In this document: piece by piece, positions 32,747 through 42,700 of the stretch
Layout of the letters: the number at the start of each line of letters is the position of its first letter
Numbering within the stretch: position 1 is the first letter of the stretch
Assembly (NCBI GenBank): GCA_963761115.1
Contig: CAVXFS010000004.1
Location: forward strand, 682,001 to 746,000
Length of the DNA: 64,000 bases
DNA from: CAVXFS01 sp963761115
Lineage (GTDB): Bacteria > Pseudomonadota > Gammaproteobacteria > Burkholderiales > Gallionellaceae
Direction: 5' to 3'
The notes under the pieces: model-generated
Told to the model about the DNA's origin: nothing
Database searches by the model: none
What the model saw: only the letters and a program-made list of their open reading frames with translations
Made by a program: the position numbers and the translations under genes

Positions 32747-33391
32747 ATGAAAAAATGGATCATGATCGTTCTGCTGTGCCTTTCCACGCAGGCATTTGCC
32801 CTTGAATTGGCGGGTGTCCACCTGGATGACCGTGCCAGTGTCGGCCAGGCAGATCTGCTATTGAACGGCGCAGGTGTCCGCAGCAAGCTGATCTTCAAGG
32901 TCTATGTGATCGGGTTGTACCTTGACTATAAAACCGACCAGGCTGACATCATTCTCAAAAATGCTGGCCCCAAGCGCTTGACTCTGGTCATGTTGCGTGA
33001 TGTGGACAGTCGCGAGATGGTGGATGCGTTCAGGGAAGGGATTGCCAGAAACACCACATCTGGCAGGTTGCAGGCGCTGGAAACGTCTATCCGGGATTTT
33101 TCGACCATCTTCGAAGTGATCAAGCAAGTGAAGGAAGGAGATGTGATCTTGATCGACTATGTGCAGGGATTTGGAACCACCATCAGCCTCAATGGGGTGC
33201 CGAAGGGGCACGTGGGCGGGGGACTGCAGTTCTATACCGCCTTGCTGTCAGTCTGGATCGGCGAAGACCCAGTGGACAGCGAACTGAGAGACGATTTGCT
33301 TGGCAAGAAGGCGATTACCCTAGGGGTAAATCCCATCCCGAATGCTGCAAAGGACAAGCCTCAATATCACAGCCCGGACTGTTGTAATTAA
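32747..33391 (+). CDS. Chalcone-isomerase-fold periplasmic protein
   Basis: This 214-residue protein has a signal peptide (cleavage near Gln-Ala-Phe-Ala) and a chalcone-isomerase-like domain (Gly-Ala-Gly-Val-Arg...Phe-Lys-Val-Tyr-Val-Ile-Gly-Leu-Tyr). Bacterial members lack known flavonoid substrates, and some relatives bind fatty acids. The GGAAGGA at 32734 is 6 nt before the ATG at 32747, which decides the start over ATGs at 32732 and 32741. It follows the thiolase by 15 nt, so a fatty-acid-related role is plausible. Confidence 0.9.
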   Translation: MKKWIMIVLLCLSTQAFALELAGVHLDDRASVGQADLLLNGAGVRSKLIFKVYVIGLYLDYKTDQADIILKNAGPKRLTLVMLRDVDSREMVDAFREGIARNTTSGRLQALETSIRDFSTIFEVIKQVKEGDVILIDYVQGFGTTISLNGVPKGHVGGGLQFYTALLSVWIGEDPVDSELRDDLLGKKAITLGVNPIPNAAKDKPQYHSPDCCN

Positions 33392-33534
33392 CCATGGTGC
33401 TTATGATCGGGATTACCTGCTGGTTCGAACCTCTCGCTTTGGTAATTAAACAACCTCGGAAACAGAGGTGCTGCCGAGGGTTCCAATGCGATCTTCGTAC
33501 TCGATGAATCCAAAAAATAAAGGTAAATGACGAC

Positions 33535-34779
33535 TTGTTGCTGGCCTCGAGTTTGAATGGCGATTGCCATGTAGCCAGGATCGATCGCAACGCGCTCGAC
33601 CTGGCCTTGCACGCGCAGGGGAACGATTTCCTGCAGCGCGTGACCGAACGATGTCCGCACCTGTTTGCCGATGTCGCATATTTTATTTCCGCTGCACAAA
33701 TGATGCAGATGCGCGAAGTGATTGCCGCAGTAGGGCGGGTGGTCGGACTGCCCGGATGGAAGATCCCGACTGCAGATATCTTGACCAGGCCTTCTGCACT
33801 GGCCGGGCAACAGAGGGAACTCGGCGTATTCTTCGGCTATGATTTTCATCTCAACGCTGATGGTGCTCACCTGATCGAGGTCAACACCAATGCGGGCGGC
33901 GCCTACCTGAATGCCTTGCTGCTGGAAAGCCAGCGCAACGTTTCGATTCCCGGCGATGCAACGAGCCGGGACGATCTGGAGCAGGTCTTTCTCGACATGT
34001 TCCGCAACGAGTGGCGGCTGGCACGCGGCGAAGCGCCGTTGCAAACCATTGCCATCGTGGACGAATCACCCGAGTCGCAATACCTCTATCCCGAGTTCGT
34101 GCTGGTGCAACGTGTGTTCGAGCGTGCGGGCATCGCTGCGCTGATCGCCGATCCAGCCGAACTGACGGCGGGTGCCGACGGGCTGTATTGCGCTGGCCGC
34201 AAGGTCGATCTGGTTTACAATCGGCTCACCGATTTCTCGCTGCAACGACACCCGGTATTGCTTTCGGCTTACTTGAACGATCGGATCGTGCTGACGCCGA
34301 ACCCGGAGGTTTACTGGCGCTATGCCGACAAGCGCAACCTTGAACTGCTTACTGATGCCGACGGTCTGCGCTTGCTGGGAGTGACGGAGAGCGATATTGC
34401 GGTGCTGCAATCCGGCATTCCGCAGACTCGTGTGGTGCAGGGCGAGGATGCCGAGCAGTGGTGGGCTGAGCGCAAGCAATGGTTCTTCAAGCCCGCGACC
34501 GGCTATGGGAGCAAGGGATCCTATCGCGGCGAAAAGGTCACTCGCCGCGTGTTCGACGAGATCATGCTGGGGAATTATGTGGCGCAAAAGATCGCCATGC
34601 CGGGGGAGCGCATGGTGTGCATGCAGGAGGGCGACGCCCGGACAGTACTGAAGGCTGACGTGCGTTGCTATGTTTATGATGGCGAAATGCAACTTACAGC
34701 AGCTCGATTGTTCCAAGGCCAGACCACCAATTTCCGCACCATGGGTGGTGGCTTCGCACAAACGCGTGTCGTCGGTTAG
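33535..34779 (+). CDS. ATP-grasp-like protein of unknown function
   Basis: This 414-residue soluble protein has no signal peptide. It resembles ATP-grasp/glutathione-synthase-type ligases: Leu-Ile-Glu-Val-Asn-Thr-Asn-Ala-Gly-Gly in the first half and Trp-Phe-Phe-Lys-Pro-Ala-Thr-Gly-Tyr-Gly-Ser-Lys-Gly in the second, with His-Leu-Asn-Ala-Asp-Gly and Arg-Tyr-Ala-Asp-Lys-Arg-Asn. The Asn-Thr-Asn motif, usually C-terminal (metal binding), precedes the Lys-Gly loop, so a permuted arrangement is possible. The start is uncertain: TTG 33535 has AAAGG 10 nt upstream. The substrate is unknown. Confidence 0.8.
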   Translation: MLLASSLNGDCHVARIDRNALDLALHAQGNDFLQRVTERCPHLFADVAYFISAAQMMQMREVIAAVGRVVGLPGWKIPTADILTRPSALAGQQRELGVFFGYDFHLNADGAHLIEVNTNAGGAYLNALLLESQRNVSIPGDATSRDDLEQVFLDMFRNEWRLARGEAPLQTIAIVDESPESQYLYPEFVLVQRVFERAGIAALIADPAELTAGADGLYCAGRKVDLVYNRLTDFSLQRHPVLLSAYLNDRIVLTPNPEVYWRYADKRNLELLTDADGLRLLGVTESDIAVLQSGIPQTRVVQGEDAEQWWAERKQWFFKPATGYGSKGSYRGEKVTRRVFDEIMLGNYVAQKIAMPGERMVCMQEGDARTVLKADVRCYVYDGEMQLTAARLFQGQTTNFRTMGGGFAQTRVVG

Positions 34780-34842
34780 AATATCAGGCGGGATGAGGGG
34801 ATTTCAGTGTCAATTTTTAAGAATGCGGGATAAAGAAACGCA

Positions 34843-37800
34843 ATGGTGAAACTTCAAATCATGTCAGCACTTCTGCGGCCAATTCTGGCCGCTTGTTTCC
34901 TCGCCTTCTGTGCGGCTGCGCATGCTGGTATGCAGGAAGGAATCGATGCCTATAAAAAAGGAGATTACGCCACCGCGATAAAAGAGCTGAAGCCGCTTTC
35001 GAATAGCGGCAATGCCGAAGTTAACCTGTATCTGGGCAAGATGAGCGAACTCGGGCAGGGGGTTCCGCAAAATTACAAGGTTGCTGTGTTTCGCTACCAG
35101 TTTGCTGCTGAAGCCGGGAACGCGGAAGCGCAGTATCGACTGGGCGTGTTGTATCGCCTTGGCAATGGCGTGCCGGTGGATAGCAAGTTGGCGGCGGACT
35201 GGTTGGCCAAGGCAGCCAGTCAGGGTTTTACCGGTACGGATCAGCAAGTAACAACGGCGCCGACAGAAGCCAAGCCTGCCGCCGAGGTCAAGGCGCCTGA
35301 ACAAACAACCCCTGCATCAGATTCCACTGCAGCTGAACAACCCGGTACATCGACGGAGGAAGCCAAACCCGCAGAGGCGGCCGCCGAGGAAGCGAAACCG
35401 GCGGAGGAAACCAAACCTGCAGAGGCAGCCGCCGAGGAGACGAAGCCGGCGGAGGAAGCAAAAACTGACGCAGCTGCTGCTACGCCTGAAGCAGCCAGTG
35501 CCAAGACTGCATCAGATGCCTCCACTGAAGAAATTCCCGCAGGTTTGCAGGGAGGTATCGATGCATATAACAAAGGCGATTACGCTGCGGCATTGAATGT
35601 TTTCAATCCGCTTGCGAACAGCGGCAAACCTTTGGTTAATCTCTATCTGGGCAAGATGAGCGAGCTTGGGCGGGGGGTTCCGCAAAATTACAAGGTTGCT
35701 GTGTTTCGCTACAAGTTTGCTGCCGAGTCCGGCAACGCGGAAGCGCAATATCGGCTGGGCATGCTGTATGCCGGCGGGAAGGGTACTCCGAAGGATACCA
35801 AGACAGCTGCGGTCTGGCTTGGCAAGGCTGCTGCCCAAGGTTATACGGCTGCAGGACAACAAGCAACCGCGTTAGAGGCAGCCAAACCGGCAGCAGAGGC
35901 CGGGTCGCCAGAGGTAGCCAAGCCGGCAGCAGAACCCAAGGTGACTGAATCAGCCAAACCTGCAGAGGCGGCAAAGACTGACGAAGGTACCGCTGCTCCA
36001 GTAGCAGTCAAAGCCGAGACCGGATCGGAAGCTGAAGCTGAAGCCAATGCCAAGGCAATTCAGCTAGGCATACTGCAAACAAATCTGGATGCCTATCATG
36101 GTGGAAGCTACGAAACTGCAATGAAAGGCTTTACCGAACTGGCGCAGAAGGGGAATGCCGTTGCCCAGTTCAGTATCGGGGTGATGTATGACCTCGGACA
36201 AGGCGTAACCCAGGATTACAAGAAGGCGGCGTACTGGTACCGCAAGGCTGCCGAGCAAGGAAACGCGGACGCTCAACATAATCTTGGCGTGATGTATGAC
36301 CTTGGGAAAGGCGTGCCGCAAAGCTATTCAACGGCAGCCGAATGGTATCGCAAGGCGGCAATCCAGGGGTATGCAGAATCCCAGAACAGCCTCGGCATGA
36401 TGTATGAAATGGGGCAGGGAGTCGAACAGGATTACAAGTCGGCGGTAGAGTGGTATCGCAAGGCAGCCGGAAATGGCAGCTCCGATGCCATGCACAGCCT
36501 GGGATCGATGTATGCGCTGGGCCAGGGTGTTCCCCAAAGTTATACGGTCGCTGCAGAGTGGTACCGCAAGGCGACAGAACAGGAGCAGGCCAACCTCAAG
36601 ATGATGCAAGCCAAGGCAATTGCCGAAGCCAAAGAAGCCGAAGACAGGGCGGCGGCAGCGGCGAAGGCGGCGGCGGTGGTGGCCGCAGAAGAACAAGTCA
36701 GGGCCGCGGAAAAAGCCAAGGCAGAGGCTGAAGCGAAGGCGGCAGAAGAAGCGAAGGCGGCAGAACTGGCTGCCAAGCAGGCGGCAGAACGAGCTGAGGA
36801 GCAGTCCAAGCTGGAGGCCGCAACCAGGGAACTGGAATCGGCAAAGTCAGACGCCAAGGCAGCTCTGCAAGCCAGATCCGATGCGCGCACTGCTTTGGCG
36901 AAAATCGAACACGGTAATGTCTCCGATGAGGAATTCTATAAATCCAGGTTTGCCGAGTACAGCAAATCAGCTGCTCAAGGTGATGCAGCTGCGCAGTACA
37001 ACCTTGGCGCGATGTACGATCAAGGACAGGGTGTGCAGCAGGACTACCAGCAGGCAATCGACTGGTATCTGAAGGCCAGCAAACAGAATTATGCAAAGGC
37101 ATTTGTCGCGCTTGGTATGTTGAGCGAGCTGGGACATGGCGTTCCGGAGAATCCGGCAAGAGCCGTGACACGCTATCGCCAGGGTGCGGACCTGGGAGAT
37201 GCGGAAGCCCAAAGAAAATTGGGCTCCATGTATTTCGATGGCAAGGGAGTCGGCAAGGATTATCAAGCTGCGGCGGCTTGGTACGGCAAAGCAGCGGCGC
37301 AAGGAAATACCGATGCACAGACCAGTCTCGCGATGATGCTGGAATTGGGGCAGGGGGTAGTGAGAAATACCGGCAAGTCGGCCGATTGGTACCGCAAGAC
37401 TGCGGAGCAGGCGAAACAGGAAACCGAAAAGACCAATGCCAGGCTGGCGGAGTTGAACGCCGGCAAAGCAGCGCAACCCGTTGCGGAAGCTGCAGCGCAG
37501 GCACCGGATCAAGCAAAGGGTGCTGGGGAAGCCACTGCTGAAGCCGATCAAAATGCACATCAGGAAGCCCCGACGAATGTTATAGAGGAAGCAAAAAACC
37601 TGATGAATGAAGATGCCCGTGCTGCAGCTGAAGACGTAGCCATGGCGCAGGAAAAGGCAGCCGCTGAAGATCTGGCCAGGCAGAAGCTGAAGGCCAGCAC
37701 CGAGCAAGAATCGGGGGCAACTGTCGCAGCGACAGCACCTGCGGAAGTGCAAGCCAATCAGGGTGACCAGACAAAGCAGATAGCCGAAGCAAACGTTGCC

Positions 37801-39519
37801 GAGCAAGCCAAGGCGACTGAAGAAGCCAAGCCGATTGAAGAGGCGAAGGCAGCCGAGCAGGCCAAGGCAGATGAAGCGGCAAAGGCAGCCGAGCAAGCCA
37901 AGGCAGACGAAGCGGCAAAGGCTGCCGAACAGGCCAAGGCAGATGAAGCGGCGAAGGCAGCCGAGCAGGCCAAGGCAGATGAAGCGGCGAAGGCAGCCGA
38001 GCAGGCCAAGGCAGATGAAGCGGCAAAGGCAGCCGAGCAGGCCAAGGCAGATGAAGCGGCAAAGGCAGCCGAGCAGGCCAAGGCAGATGAAGCGGCGAAG
38101 GCAGCCGAGCAGGCCAAGGCAGATGAAGCGGCAAAGGCAGCCGAGCAGGCCAAGGCAGATGAAGCGGCAAAGGCAGCCGAGCAGGCCAAGGCAGATGAAG
38201 CAGCGAAGGCAGCCGAGCAGGCCAAGGCAGAGGAAGCAGCAAAGGCTGCCGAGCAAGCCAAGGCAGAGGAAGCAGCGAAGGCTGCCGAGCAAGCCAAGGC
38301 AGAGGAAGCAGCGAAGGCTGCCGAACAGGCCAAGGCAGAGGAAGCGGCAAAGGCTGCCGAGCAGGCCAAGGCAGATGAAGCGGCAAAGGCTGCCGAGCAG
38401 GCCAAGGCAGAGGAAGCGGCAAAGGCAGCCGAGCAGGCCAAGGCAGAGGAAGCAGCGAAGGCAGCCGAGCAGGCCAAGGCAGATGAAGCAGCAAAGGCTG
38501 CCGAGCAGGCCAAGGCAGAGGAAGCAGCAAAGGCCAGCGCAGAAGCTGCCAAGGCCAACGCGCTGGATGAAGAGAATTACAAGTCCACATTCGAGATATA
38601 TCGCAAGGCTGCAGAACAGGGAAGCGCAGAAGCCCAGAATAGCCTTGGTTTGCTATACCACTTTGGGCAGGGCGTTGAAAGAGATGACAAGCAGGCGATG
38701 GACTGGTTTGTCAAGGCGGCCAATCAGGGGAATGCCGAGGCACAACAAAATATCAAGACCTTGAATGACGCAATAAAGGCAGAGGAAGAAGCCAAGTCCA
38801 ACGAAAACAATGTCAAGACAGCTGCCTTGGCAACGCAGGAACCGGATGCCTCGGAAGGTCACCTGGCCCAGATCGAGGCTGACGTAAAGGAAATGGAAGC
38901 GGCGAAGTCTGAGGCCAAAGCCACGATGCAGAGTTGGTCCCAATCGCAGGCTGCCCTGGACAAGGCTGAGCAGGATGAAGAGAGTTACGAATACTTCAAG
39001 GCGCAACTGGGCATGAGTCAAATACTCGACTCCGCGCAGAAGGGGGACAAGACGGCGCAATATGAACTTGGGGAAAGGTATTATGAAGGAGAGGGAGTCC
39101 AGAAGGACTTCAAGCAGGCAATCAAGTGGTATCTGCAAGCAAGCAAGCAGAATTACGCCAAAGCATTTTTTGCGCTGGGACAGATAGATGAAATGGGCCA
39201 GGGCGTTCCGCAAAACTTTGCTAAAGCAGTGGCCAGGTATGAACAAGGGGCAAAACTGGGGGATGCTCAATCCCAGAAGAAACTAGGCGATATATTCTAC
39301 GCAGGCAAAGACGTCCAGCGCGATTACAAGACTGCGGCAATGTGGTATGAGAAAGCAGCTGCTCAAGGCGATATCAAAGCCAGCTACAATCTGGGCGTGA
39401 TGCTGGAATTTGGTCTGGGAGTGGTTCGAAACAGCAGGATGGCGGCGGAGTGGTATCATAAGGCGGCGGCGCAGGCAAAGCAGGAAACTGACGCGGCAGA
39501 GGGAGCAAAGGCGGATTAA
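34843..39519 (+). CDS. Giant secreted Sel1-repeat protein with Ala/Lys/Glu coiled-coil arms (paralogue 1)
   Basis: This 1,558-residue protein has a signal peptide (cleavage near Ala-Ala-His-Ala) and many Sel1/TPR-like repeats of the pattern Ala-Gln-Tyr-x-Leu-Gly-x-Met-Tyr...Gly-x-Gly-Val-x-Gln-Asp-Tyr. These form several solenoid blocks (about 20-130, 230-335, 400-580, 690-860, 1240-1310, 1380-1540). Between them lie long Ala/Lys/Glu/Gln helices like TolA domain II, including 19 tandem 12-residue units. It is probably periplasmic and protein-binding. Its start, signal and first Sel1 block resemble the next gene, so the two are paralogues. No catalytic domain was seen. Confidence 0.9.
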   Translation: MVKLQIMSALLRPILAACFLAFCAAAHAGMQEGIDAYKKGDYATAIKELKPLSNSGNAEVNLYLGKMSELGQGVPQNYKVAVFRYQFAAEAGNAEAQYRLGVLYRLGNGVPVDSKLAADWLAKAASQGFTGTDQQVTTAPTEAKPAAEVKAPEQTTPASDSTAAEQPGTSTEEAKPAEAAAEEAKPAEETKPAEAAAEETKPAEEAKTDAAAATPEAASAKTASDASTEEIPAGLQGGIDAYNKGDYAAALNVFNPLANSGKPLVNLYLGKMSELGRGVPQNYKVAVFRYKFAAESGNAEAQYRLGMLYAGGKGTPKDTKTAAVWLGKAAAQGYTAAGQQATALEAAKPAAEAGSPEVAKPAAEPKVTESAKPAEAAKTDEGTAAPVAVKAETGSEAEAEANAKAIQLGILQTNLDAYHGGSYETAMKGFTELAQKGNAVAQFSIGVMYDLGQGVTQDYKKAAYWYRKAAEQGNADAQHNLGVMYDLGKGVPQSYSTAAEWYRKAAIQGYAESQNSLGMMYEMGQGVEQDYKSAVEWYRKAAGNGSSDAMHSLGSMYALGQGVPQSYTVAAEWYRKATEQEQANLKMMQAKAIAEAKEAEDRAAAAAKAAAVVAAEEQVRAAEKAKAEAEAKAAEEAKAAELAAKQAAERAEEQSKLEAATRELESAKSDAKAALQARSDARTALAKIEHGNVSDEEFYKSRFAEYSKSAAQGDAAAQYNLGAMYDQGQGVQQDYQQAIDWYLKASKQNYAKAFVALGMLSELGHGVPENPARAVTRYRQGADLGDAEAQRKLGSMYFDGKGVGKDYQAAAAWYGKAAAQGNTDAQTSLAMMLELGQGVVRNTGKSADWYRKTAEQAKQETEKTNARLAELNAGKAAQPVAEAAAQAPDQAKGAGEATAEADQNAHQEAPTNVIEEAKNLMNEDARAAAEDVAMAQEKAAAEDLARQKLKASTEQESGATVAATAPAEVQANQGDQTKQIAEANVAEQAKATEEAKPIEEAKAAEQAKADEAAKAAEQAKADEAAKAAEQAKADEAAKAAEQAKADEAAKAAEQAKADEAAKAAEQAKADEAAKAAEQAKADEAAKAAEQAKADEAAKAAEQAKADEAAKAAEQAKADEAAKAAEQAKAEEAAKAAEQAKAEEAAKAAEQAKAEEAAKAAEQAKAEEAAKAAEQAKADEAAKAAEQAKAEEAAKAAEQAKAEEAAKAAEQAKADEAAKAAEQAKAEEAAKASAEAAKANALDEENYKSTFEIYRKAAEQGSAEAQNSLGLLYHFGQGVERDDKQAMDWFVKAANQGNAEAQQNIKTLNDAIKAEEEAKSNENNVKTAALATQEPDASEGHLAQIEADVKEMEAAKSEAKATMQSWSQSQAALDKAEQDEESYEYFKAQLGMSQILDSAQKGDKTAQYELGERYYEGEGVQKDFKQAIKWYLQASKQNYAKAFFALGQIDEMGQGVPQNFAKAVARYEQGAKLGDAQSQKKLGDIFYAGKDVQRDYKTAAMWYEKAAAQGDIKASYNLGVMLEFGLGVVRNSRMAAEWYHKAAAQAKQETDAAEGAKAD
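37849..38532 (+). repeat. 19 tandem 36-bp coding repeats
   Basis: The region is 684 bp, exactly 19 x 36. Each unit encodes Ala-Ala-Glu-Gln-Ala-Lys-Ala-(Asp/Glu)-Glu-Ala-Ala-Lys. Units differ mainly by GAT/GAG (Asp/Glu at position 8) and synonymous changes such as GCG/GCA. The 12-residue period is compatible with a continuous helix with charged stripes. Copy number is likely variable between strains and hard to assemble. Confidence 0.95.
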
Positions 39520-39738
39520 TACAAAATAACCGCCAGGATAATAACCAAATCAAGTCAACGCCAGTCGGCAGGCGAATAAACGTGCTGACGCTGAGTTTGT
39601 ACTCTTTTCTGCGGCAAGCTGTGCATAATCATGACCGGGGAATCGGCTGCGGGTTGTACTGTGTCCGCTGGGTCTGCAAGCCGCAGCCGGGTCAGGGCCT
39701 GTGATGGACAATATTCTGAACGCGGGAAAAACAACGCA

Positions 39739-42700
39739 ATGGGAAAACTAAATATCCAGTCAGCATGTCTGCGGCCAATTCTGTCCGTTTGCCTCCTTGC
39801 CTTCAGCACTTTCGTATATGCCGGCTTGCAGGAAGGTATCGATGATTATCATAGAGGGGATTACCCTGCCGCACTAAATGAATTCAAGCCGCTGGCAAAC
39901 AGCGGCAAAGCCGAAGTAAACCTGTACCTGGGAAAGATGAATGAACTAGGGCAGGGGATGCCGAAAAATAGCAAGGTTGCCGCTGCCAAATACAAGGTCG
40001 CGGCTGAAGCCGGAAATGCGGAAGCACAGTATCGCCTGGGGATGCTGACTGCGATCGGTAAAGGCGTCCCGAGAAACAGCAAATTGGCCCTGGAATGGTT
40101 TCGTAAGTCTGCCGATCAGGGGAATGCTGACGCACAAAACAGTCTGGGCATGCTTTACCACTTTGGCCAGGGCGTCAAGGCTGACGACAAGGAAGCGGCA
40201 AAATGGTTTATCAAGGCGGCAAACCAGGGCAATGCCGAGGCGCAAAAATCTCTCAAGACGCTGGACCAAGCCTTAACGGCACAAGCGCGGGCGGATCAGC
40301 AAGCCGAGGCTGATGCGGAAGCGGCGCGGGCGAAGCAGAAAGCCAAAGAGAGAGCCGCCGAGAAACGCAAGCTCAGCCCTGAGGAGGAGGAGAATTACAG
40401 GACCACATTTGATATATACAGTCAGGCTGCCAAACAAGGAAGCGCCGAGGCGCAGAATAGTCTTGGCTTGATCTATCACTTCGGTCAGGGCGTTGAACAA
40501 GATGACAAGATGGCGGCGGAGTGGTTTGAAAAGGCTGCCAGACAGGGGAATGCCGAGGCGCAAAAAAATCTCGAGGAATTGAATGGTTCAATAAAGGAAA
40601 GTGAGCAGGCGCGGATCAAGGAGGAAGAAGCAGCCAAACAGCAAGCCGAGGCCAAGGCCAGGGCAAAAGAAGCAGCGCGCCAGGCGGCAGAGGCGAAAGC
40701 GGCGGAAATTGCGAAGGCGAAAGAAGAGGCGCGTCAGGCTGCAGAAGTTGCGAAGGCGAAAGAAAAGGCACGTTTGGCGGCGGAAGCGAAGGCAGCGGCG
40801 GAAGCCAAGGCACAGGCGAAAGAATTGGCCAGACAGCAAGCCGAGGCGAAGGCGGAAGAAAAGGCGCGGCAGGCGGCGGAAATTGCGAAGGCGAAAGAAG
40901 AAGCACGTGCTGCGGCAGAAGCGAAGGCGGCAGCAACGGCGAAAGCGAAGGCTGAGGAACTGGCAAGAAAACAAGCCGAGGCGAAGGCAAAGGAAGAAGC
41001 GCGTCTGGCTGCGAAAATTGCCAAGGCGAAAGAACAAGCACGGCTGGCGGCGGAAGCGAAGGCAGCAGCAGATGCGAAAGCGAAGGCTGATGAACTGGCA
41101 AGACAGCAAGCCGAGGCGAAAGCGAAAGAAGAGGCGCGTCAGGCGGCAATAATCGCGAAAGCAAAAAAAGAAGCACGGCTGGCCGCAGAAGCGAAAGCAG
41201 CGGCGGAAGCGAAAGCAGCGGCAGAAGAGCGCGCAAGACAGCAAGCCGAGGCGAAAGCGAAGGAAAAGGCCCGTTTGGCAGCCGAGATTGCCAAGGCGAA
41301 AGAAGAGGCACGTGCTGCGGCGGAAGCAAAGGCAGCCGCAGTGGCTAAAGCAAAGGCTGAGGAACTGGCGAGAAAACAAGCTGAAGCGAAGGCGAAAGAA
41401 GAAGCGCGTCAAGCGGCGATGATCGTGAAGGCAGCGGCGGAAGCAAAGGCGGCGGCGGAAGCAAAGGCGGCGGCGGAAGCAAAGGCGCAGGCGAAAGAAC
41501 AGGCCAGACAACAAGCCGAAGCGAAGGCGCAGGCAGATGCGAAACTGGCTGCGGAAATTGCCAAGGCGAAAGAAGAAGCACGCCAGGCAGTGGAAGCGAA
41601 GGCGGCAGCAGAGGCGAAGTCTAAGGCTGAGGAACTGGCCAGGCAGCAGGCCGAGACAAAAGCAAAGGCAGATGCGCAGCTGGCGGCGGTAATTGCCAAG
41701 GCTAAAGAAGACGCACGCGTGGCGGCAGAAGCCAAGGCGGCGGCGGAAGCCAAGGCGCAGGCGGAAGCGCTCGCAAGACAGCAGGCCGAGGCGAAGGCGC
41801 AAGCAGAAGCACGATTGGCGGCGGCGGCGAAAGCGGCAGAAGAGGCGAAAGCGAAAGCGGCGGCGGAAGCGAAGGCGGCAGCGGCAGCCCAGGCCAAGGC
41901 GGAAGCGGCGGCGAAGGAATTGGCGACGGCGAAGGCCGAAGCGAAGACGGCGCTGCAGAGCCTGTCCGAATCGCAGGATGCGCTGGACAAAGGGGAGCAG
42001 GATGCGGCGAGCATCCGCTACTACAAGTCGGTGCTGGAGCTGAAGCTCAAGGCGGCGGACAAGGGAGATGCGGCGGCCCAGTACGGCGTCGGCAAGATGT
42101 ACGACAAGGGTCAAGGCGTCAAGCAGGACTTCAACGAGGCGATCAAGTGGTACCTGAAATCGAGCCGGCAGAGTTATGCCAAGGGCTACCTTGGGCTGGG
42201 CGGGATAAGCGAGCTTGGGCACGGTATACCGAGGAGCTACAGCAAGGCAGCGGTTCGCTATGAACAGGGTGCGAAGCTGGGAGATGCAGAAGCACAGCGG
42301 AAGCTGGGTGACCTGTATTACACGGGCAAGGGCGTGGACCGGGATTACAAGAAAGCGGCGCTGTGGTACGGCAAGGCAGCGGCGCAAGGCGATGTTGAGG
42401 CGCAATACAACCTGGGGATGATGCTGGAAGTTGGTCAGGGCGCGGAGCGCGACATCGGCGCGGCGACGGAATGGTATTACAAGGCGGCGGCGCAGGCGAA
42501 GCGGGAAAGAGACCAGACCGACGCGAAGCTGGCGAAGCTGCAGTCTGATGCACAAGCGCTGGTGAAGGCAGAAGACGAAGCGAAGCAGGCGGCGCAGGCG
42601 CAGGCGGCGGCGGACGCGAAGGCGCAGGCGGAAGAGCTGGCCAGGAAGCAGGCCGAGGCGAAAGCACAGGCAGAAGCACGGCAGGCGGCGATCATCGCGA

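Noticed and set aside
37758..38590. 36-bp repeats resembling a CRISPR array in period
   Set aside because: Units are contiguous without spacers, in frame, and encode a regular 12-residue helix; no cas genes nearby.
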